Origin: Bacillus cereus ATCC 14579
GTDB taxonomy: Bacteria > Bacillota > Bacilli > Bacillales > Bacillaceae_G
Direction: 5' to 3'
Length of the DNA stretch: 64,000 nt
Assembly: GCF_000007825.1 (NCBI RefSeq)
Contig: NC_004722.1
Location: forward strand, 1,404,501 to 1,468,500
The translations under genes were made by a program, and so were the position numbers. The notes under the pieces were generated by a model. It made no database searches. It saw nothing but the letters and a program-made list of their open reading frames with translations, and had not been told where the DNA came from. Of this stretch, positions 60,807-64,000 are shown piece after piece. Each line of letters opens with the position of its first letter. The stretch's first letter is position 1.

Positions 60807-61541
60807 GTGTGTGACATCTACCGAGGGTATGCGGGTATAAAAGAAAAATTGATGGAGAAATTACGCCATCCTTATTTTATAAACTATATTGAAGAACCAT
60901 TTATTGATGAAGAAAAGATAGCATTGTTATATGGTGCTTTAAAGAGTGCAAACTTACATATAGAACAAATTGAGCATTACGTAGTAACAATTATGCTTGT
61001 ACAAATTGCGCTTGATACGCATGAAAGGGTATCAAATAAAGCAGGCGAGGAAGAGATTGGATTCCATAAATGTCGTCAATTAACAGTACTTGCAGGCGAT
61101 TACTATAGTGGACTATATTATTATTTATTGTCTATGAATCGTGATATTGTTTTAATTCGTGCACTTGCTGAAGGAATTAAAGAGATAAATGAACACAAAA
61201 TTATGTTATACCAAAAAGCGCATGAAACGACGGATGACATAATGAAAAGCATAGTAACGATTGAGTCTGCGCTCCTTCAAAAAACATGTGATCATTTTCA
61301 GTTATCACATTGGAAGCCATTTATCACATACGTATTAGGTGGAAATCGCCTTCAAAAAGAAATTCAATTGTATGCTGATAAGCAACATTCACCTGTTTTT
61401 CAAGCTATGCAAGATGCTTTAGGGGATAAAGCAGAAGTAGTGATTAATGGTTGGATGAAGGAATTGAGAAAGAAAGAAAAACAATTTTTAGAAAATCACA
61501 CAGACATAAATGAAATAAATTCTGTGTTAAGGAATAAATAG
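60807..61541 (+). CDS. hepS: Heptaprenyl diphosphate synthase component I
   Basis: A 244-residue, all-helical protein ([53 protein letters not shown]) without the DDxxD motifs; it is the small regulatory subunit of the heterodimeric synthase whose catalytic subunit is HepT. GTG start at 60807 with AGGGTGA upstream. It heads the hepS-menG-hepT operon for the menaquinone side chain. Confidence 0.9.
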
Positions 61542-61579
61542 AAGACATAAGCAATTTTACATTGGAAGAAGGTACGAGC

Positions 61580-62293
61580 ATGCAACAATCAAAAGAAGAA
61601 AGAGTACATGACGTATTTGAAAAGATTTCTGATAAATACGATGTGATGAATTCTGTAATTAGTTTTCAAAGACATAAAGCGTGGCGGAAAGAAACGATGC
61701 GAATTATGGATGTACAACCAGGCAGTCAAGCGCTTGATGTATGCTGTGGAACCGCAGATTGGACAATTGCGCTAGCTGGAGCCGTAGGTGAGCAAGGAAA
61801 GGTTGTTGGCTTAGACTTCAGTGAAAATATGTTATCTGTTGGTAAGCAAAAGGTAGAGGCGTTACAATTAAAACAAGTGGAACTTCTACATGGGAATGCA
61901 ATGGAACTTCCGTTTGAAGATAATACGTTTGATTATGTGACGATTGGGTTTGGTTTACGTAACGTACCGGATTATATGCACGTATTAAAAGAAATGACGC
62001 GTGTAGTAAAACCAGGTGGAAAAGTAATCTGTTTAGAAACATCTCAACCAACAATGATTGGTTTTCGACAAGGGTATATTTTATACTTTAAATATATCAT
62101 GCCGTTATTTGGAAAGATGTTTGCGAAAAGTTATAAAGAATATTCATGGCTTCAAGAATCTGCTAGTACGTTCCCAGGGATGAAAGAATTGGCTCAAATG
62201 TTTGAGCAAGCTGGACTTGAACGTGTGCAAGTGAAACCATTTACTTTTGGGGTAGCAGCAATGCATTTAGGAATTAAACCAGAATCAAAATAG
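61580..62293 (+). CDS. menG: Demethylmenaquinone methyltransferase
   Basis: A 237-residue SAM-dependent methyltransferase of the UbiE/COQ5 family: [24 protein letters not shown], motif [49 protein letters not shown] and CLETSQP. Last step of menaquinone synthesis. ATG at 61580 after GAAGAAGG; lies between hepS and hepT. Confidence 0.95.
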
Positions 62294-62324
62294 AAAAAAG
62301 AAGTTTTAGGTTAAGGTGAACAAT

Positions 62325-63287
62325 ATGAAGTTACAACTTATGTACTCTTTTTTACGATCGGATATTAATGTGATAGAAAAAGAATTAAAAAAGACAGTCG
62401 CTTCTGAACAGCCATTAGTAGAAGAGGCAGCATTACAGCTTATTGAAGCTGGTGGGAAACGAATTCGTCCTGTATTTGTGTTGCTTGCAGGGAAATTTGG
62501 AGATTATAAGTTAGATGCGATTAAGCATGTTGCTGTTGCGTTAGAACTTATTCATATGGCTTCTCTTGTTCACGATGATGTTATTGATGCTGCATTTTTA
62601 CGACGCGGCAGTGCGACTGTGAATGCGAAATGGGGAGATCGTATTGCGATGTATACAGGGGACTATCTGTTTGCTAAGTCTCTTGAATGTATAACCAATA
62701 TCGAAATTCCAGAGGCACATCAAGCGTTATCACATACTATTTTAGAAGTCTGTAAAGGTGAAATTGAACAAATTAAAGATAAATACAATTATGACCAAAA
62801 TTTAAGAACGTATTTAAGAAGAATAAAGCGAAAAACAGCATTATTAATTGCCGCGAGTTGTCAATTGGGAGCGATTGCTGCTGGTGCTAATCGTGATACG
62901 GTAAATCGTCTATTTTGGTATGGGTATTTTGTAGGAATGTCTTATCAAATTATTGATGACATTTTAGACTTCGTTTCTACAGAAGAGAAACTTGGAAAAC
63001 CTGCTGGTGGGGATTTACTACAAGGGAATATTACACTTCCTGCTTTATATGCGATGGAAGATCCCGTACTTCGTCAGAAAATCACATCTGTACATGAAAA
63101 TTCAACAGCAAGTGAAATGCAAGAAATTATTGATGCTGTAAAAAATAGTACAGCAATTGATCAAGCATTTGCGTTTAGTGAACGTTATTTACATAAAGCT
63201 TTAGAAATAATAAAACCACTCCCACGTGGAAAAGCAAAGTACGCATTACAAAATGTTGCAAAGTATATTGGAAAACGAAAATTTTAA
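62325..63287 (+). CDS. hepT: Heptaprenyl diphosphate synthase component II
   Basis: 320 residues with both aspartate-rich motifs: LVHDDVIDAAFLRRG (first DDxxD) and QIIDDILDF (second), plus GGKRIRPVFVLL and KTALLIAASCQLGAI. Catalytic subunit; adds isopentenyl units to give heptaprenyl diphosphate for menaquinone-7. ATG at 62325 preceded by TTAAGGTGA. Confidence 0.95.
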   Translation: MKLQLMYSFLRSDINVIEKELKKTVASEQPLVEEAALQLIEAGGKRIRPVFVLLAGKFGDYKLDAIKHVAVALELIHMASLVHDDVIDAAFLRRGSATVNAKWGDRIAMYTGDYLFAKSLECITNIEIPEAHQALSHTILEVCKGEIEQIKDKYNYDQNLRTYLRRIKRKTALLIAASCQLGAIAAGANRDTVNRLFWYGYFVGMSYQIIDDILDFVSTEEKLGKPAGGDLLQGNITLPALYAMEDPVLRQKITSVHENSTASEMQEIIDAVKNSTAIDQAFAFSERYLHKALEIIKPLPRGKAKYALQNVAKYIGKRKF

Positions 63288-63330
63288 GGTTTATTCTAAA
63301 AAATAAAATAATCTCTCTATTTCAAAACTA

Positions 63331-63359
63331 TTGCACAATTGTGATAAGGGTGATAATAT
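63331..63359 (+). promoter_or_regulatory. Probable sigma-A promoter of ndk
   Basis: TTGCAC (63331-63336), 17-bp spacer, TAATAT (63354-63359), leaving a leader of about 46 nt to the ndk start. Confidence 0.55.
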
Positions 63360-63411
63360 GTGTGTGGGGATATACAATTACATACATAATTCAGAAGTGG
63401 AGAGATTTTTT

Positions 63412-63858
63412 ATGGAAAAAACATTTCTAATGGTAAAACCAGACGGTGTACAACGTGCCTTCATTGGGGAAATTGTAGCTCGTTTTGAGAAAAAAGGCTT
63501 TCAATTAGTTGGTGCAAAATTAATGCAAGTCACTCCAGAAATTGCTGGACAACACTACGCTGAGCATAAGGAAAAACCTTTCTTTGGTGAGTTAGTAGAC
63601 TTTATTACATCTGGACCTGTATTCGCAATGGTATGGCAAGGTGAAGGTGTAGTAGATACAGCTCGTAACATGATGGGGAAAACAAGACCACATGAAGCAG
63701 CTCCTGGAACAATTCGTGGAGATTTCGGTGTAACTGTTGCGAAAAACATTATCCATGGTTCTGATTCTTTAGAAAGCGCAGAGCGCGAGATTGCTATTTT
63801 CTTTAAAGAAGAAGAATTAGTTGACTACTCAAAATTAATGAATGAATGGATTTACTAA
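63412..63858 (+). CDS. ndk: Nucleoside diphosphate kinase
   Basis: 148 residues: KTFLMVKPDGVQRAFIGEI (Lys at about 10), GPVFAMVWQGEGVV and the active-site histidine in NIIHGSDSLESAEREI. Transfers gamma-phosphate from ATP to other NDPs through a phospho-His. ATG at 63412 follows GTGGAGAG; longer in-frame start at 63331 lies in the promoter. Confidence 0.96.
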   Translation: MEKTFLMVKPDGVQRAFIGEIVARFEKKGFQLVGAKLMQVTPEIAGQHYAEHKEKPFFGELVDFITSGPVFAMVWQGEGVVDTARNMMGKTRPHEAAPGTIRGDFGVTVAKNIIHGSDSLESAEREIAIFFKEEELVDYSKLMNEWIY

Positions 63859-63874
63859 TTATTTTGAAATAATT

Positions 63875-63888
63875 TGTAAACGCTTTAA
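63875..63888 (+). promoter_or_regulatory. cre-like site downstream of ndk
   Basis: TGTAAACGCTTTAA matches the CcpA element TGWAANCGNTNWCA at 13 of 14 positions. It precedes the ndk terminator; any regulated gene would be short or beyond the window, so a chance match is possible. Confidence 0.3.
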
Positions 63889-63904
63889 TCACTGTGATAA
63901 TAGT

Positions 63905-63948
63905 AAAAAGTGCAAGGAGAATAGGGGTATTCTTCTTGCACTTTTTTT
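63905..63948 (+). terminator. Terminator after ndk
   Basis: AAAAAGTGCAAG pairs with CTTGCACTTTTT, extended by AGAATA/TATTCT, with TT after. Confidence 0.88.
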
Positions 63949-64000
63949 ATTTTCAGTTAGTTACGAAGTTTGAACTGTTATGATATGTTGATATTTAAAT

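Noticed and set aside
1..64000. CRISPR arrays, prophage, insertion sequences, tRNA or rRNA genes
   Set aside because: No regularly spaced repeats, transposase or structural phage genes, tRNA-like cloverleaf or rRNA segments were recognised on reading; the single recombinase-like gene stands alone.

Overview
The window is an AT-rich, low-GC Firmicute chromosome segment that I assign to the Bacillus cereus group. The gene order follows the Bacillus subtilis backbone (ypuI-dacB-spmA-spmB-rluB-resABCDE, fer-ypbB-recS-ypbD-ypbE-ypbG-mecB-gudB-ypdA-ansA-ypfB-cmk-ypfD-fni-ypzI-yphA-yphB-der-gpsA-yphE-yphF-spoIVA-hbs-mtrA-hepS-menG-hepT-ndk). Between these blocks sit cereus-group genes: a second Fe/Mn superoxide dismutase next to dacB, a collagen-like Cys-rich small protein, orphan sensor kinases, and an AANL-type MerR regulator. 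Sporulation genes (spmA/B, spoIVA, a spoVIF-like gene, the YIEGIA pair) confirm an endospore former. I saw no rRNA, tRNA, CRISPR array, insertion sequence or prophage.

Layout. 1-7.7 kb: small membrane proteins, a site-2 protease, flavohemoglobin hmp beside a Crp/Fnr-type regulator, a TSUP permease and a Pit phosphate-transport pair. 7.7-20.9 kb: a class A penicillin-binding protein, hypotheticals, a PAS histidine kinase, DUF72, a Fur-controlled small-RNA locus, a short tyrosine recombinase, a frameshifted histidine kinase, deoD and mprF. 20.9-33.3 kb: spore-core dehydration genes (dacB, spmA, spmB), rluB, the cytochrome c maturation/respiration operon resABC with resDE, and a cobalamin adenosyltransferase. 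33.3-44.3 kb: an M23/LysM peptidase, FMN riboswitch plus ribU, Fur-controlled ferredoxin, the ypbB-recS-ypbD-ypbE-ypbG-merR run, mecB and a damaged glutamate dehydrogenase gene. 44.3-48 kb: small membrane proteins (one behind a LexA-type promoter), a nonsense-interrupted amidase, ypdA, ansA. 48-64 kb: housekeeping and sporulation genes, menaquinone synthesis (hepS-menG-hepT) and ndk.

How the genes fit together: resABC/resDE, hmp, the Crp/Fnr regulator, menG/hepS/hepT, ferredoxin and ypdA form a respiratory, redox and nitric-oxide theme. The most interesting non-coding signals are two promoters of the same geometry (TTGACA-17-TATCAT) that overlap Fur boxes. One drives ferredoxin; the other drives an unannotated transcript of about 115 nt with C-rich loops that resembles an FsrA-type iron-sparing RNA. 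The third is a sigma-A promoter overlapped by a GAAC-N4-GTTC SOS box in front of a 78-residue single-span membrane protein, a candidate damage-induced effector.

Four genes are broken: the histidine kinase near 14.9 kb, resB, the gudB 3' end and the amidase near 45 kb. Three of these are single-base indels, two of them in A/T runs, and gudB carries three indels within 150 bases. Sequence error in a draft assembly is therefore at least as likely as true pseudogenes, and I flag each for checking.
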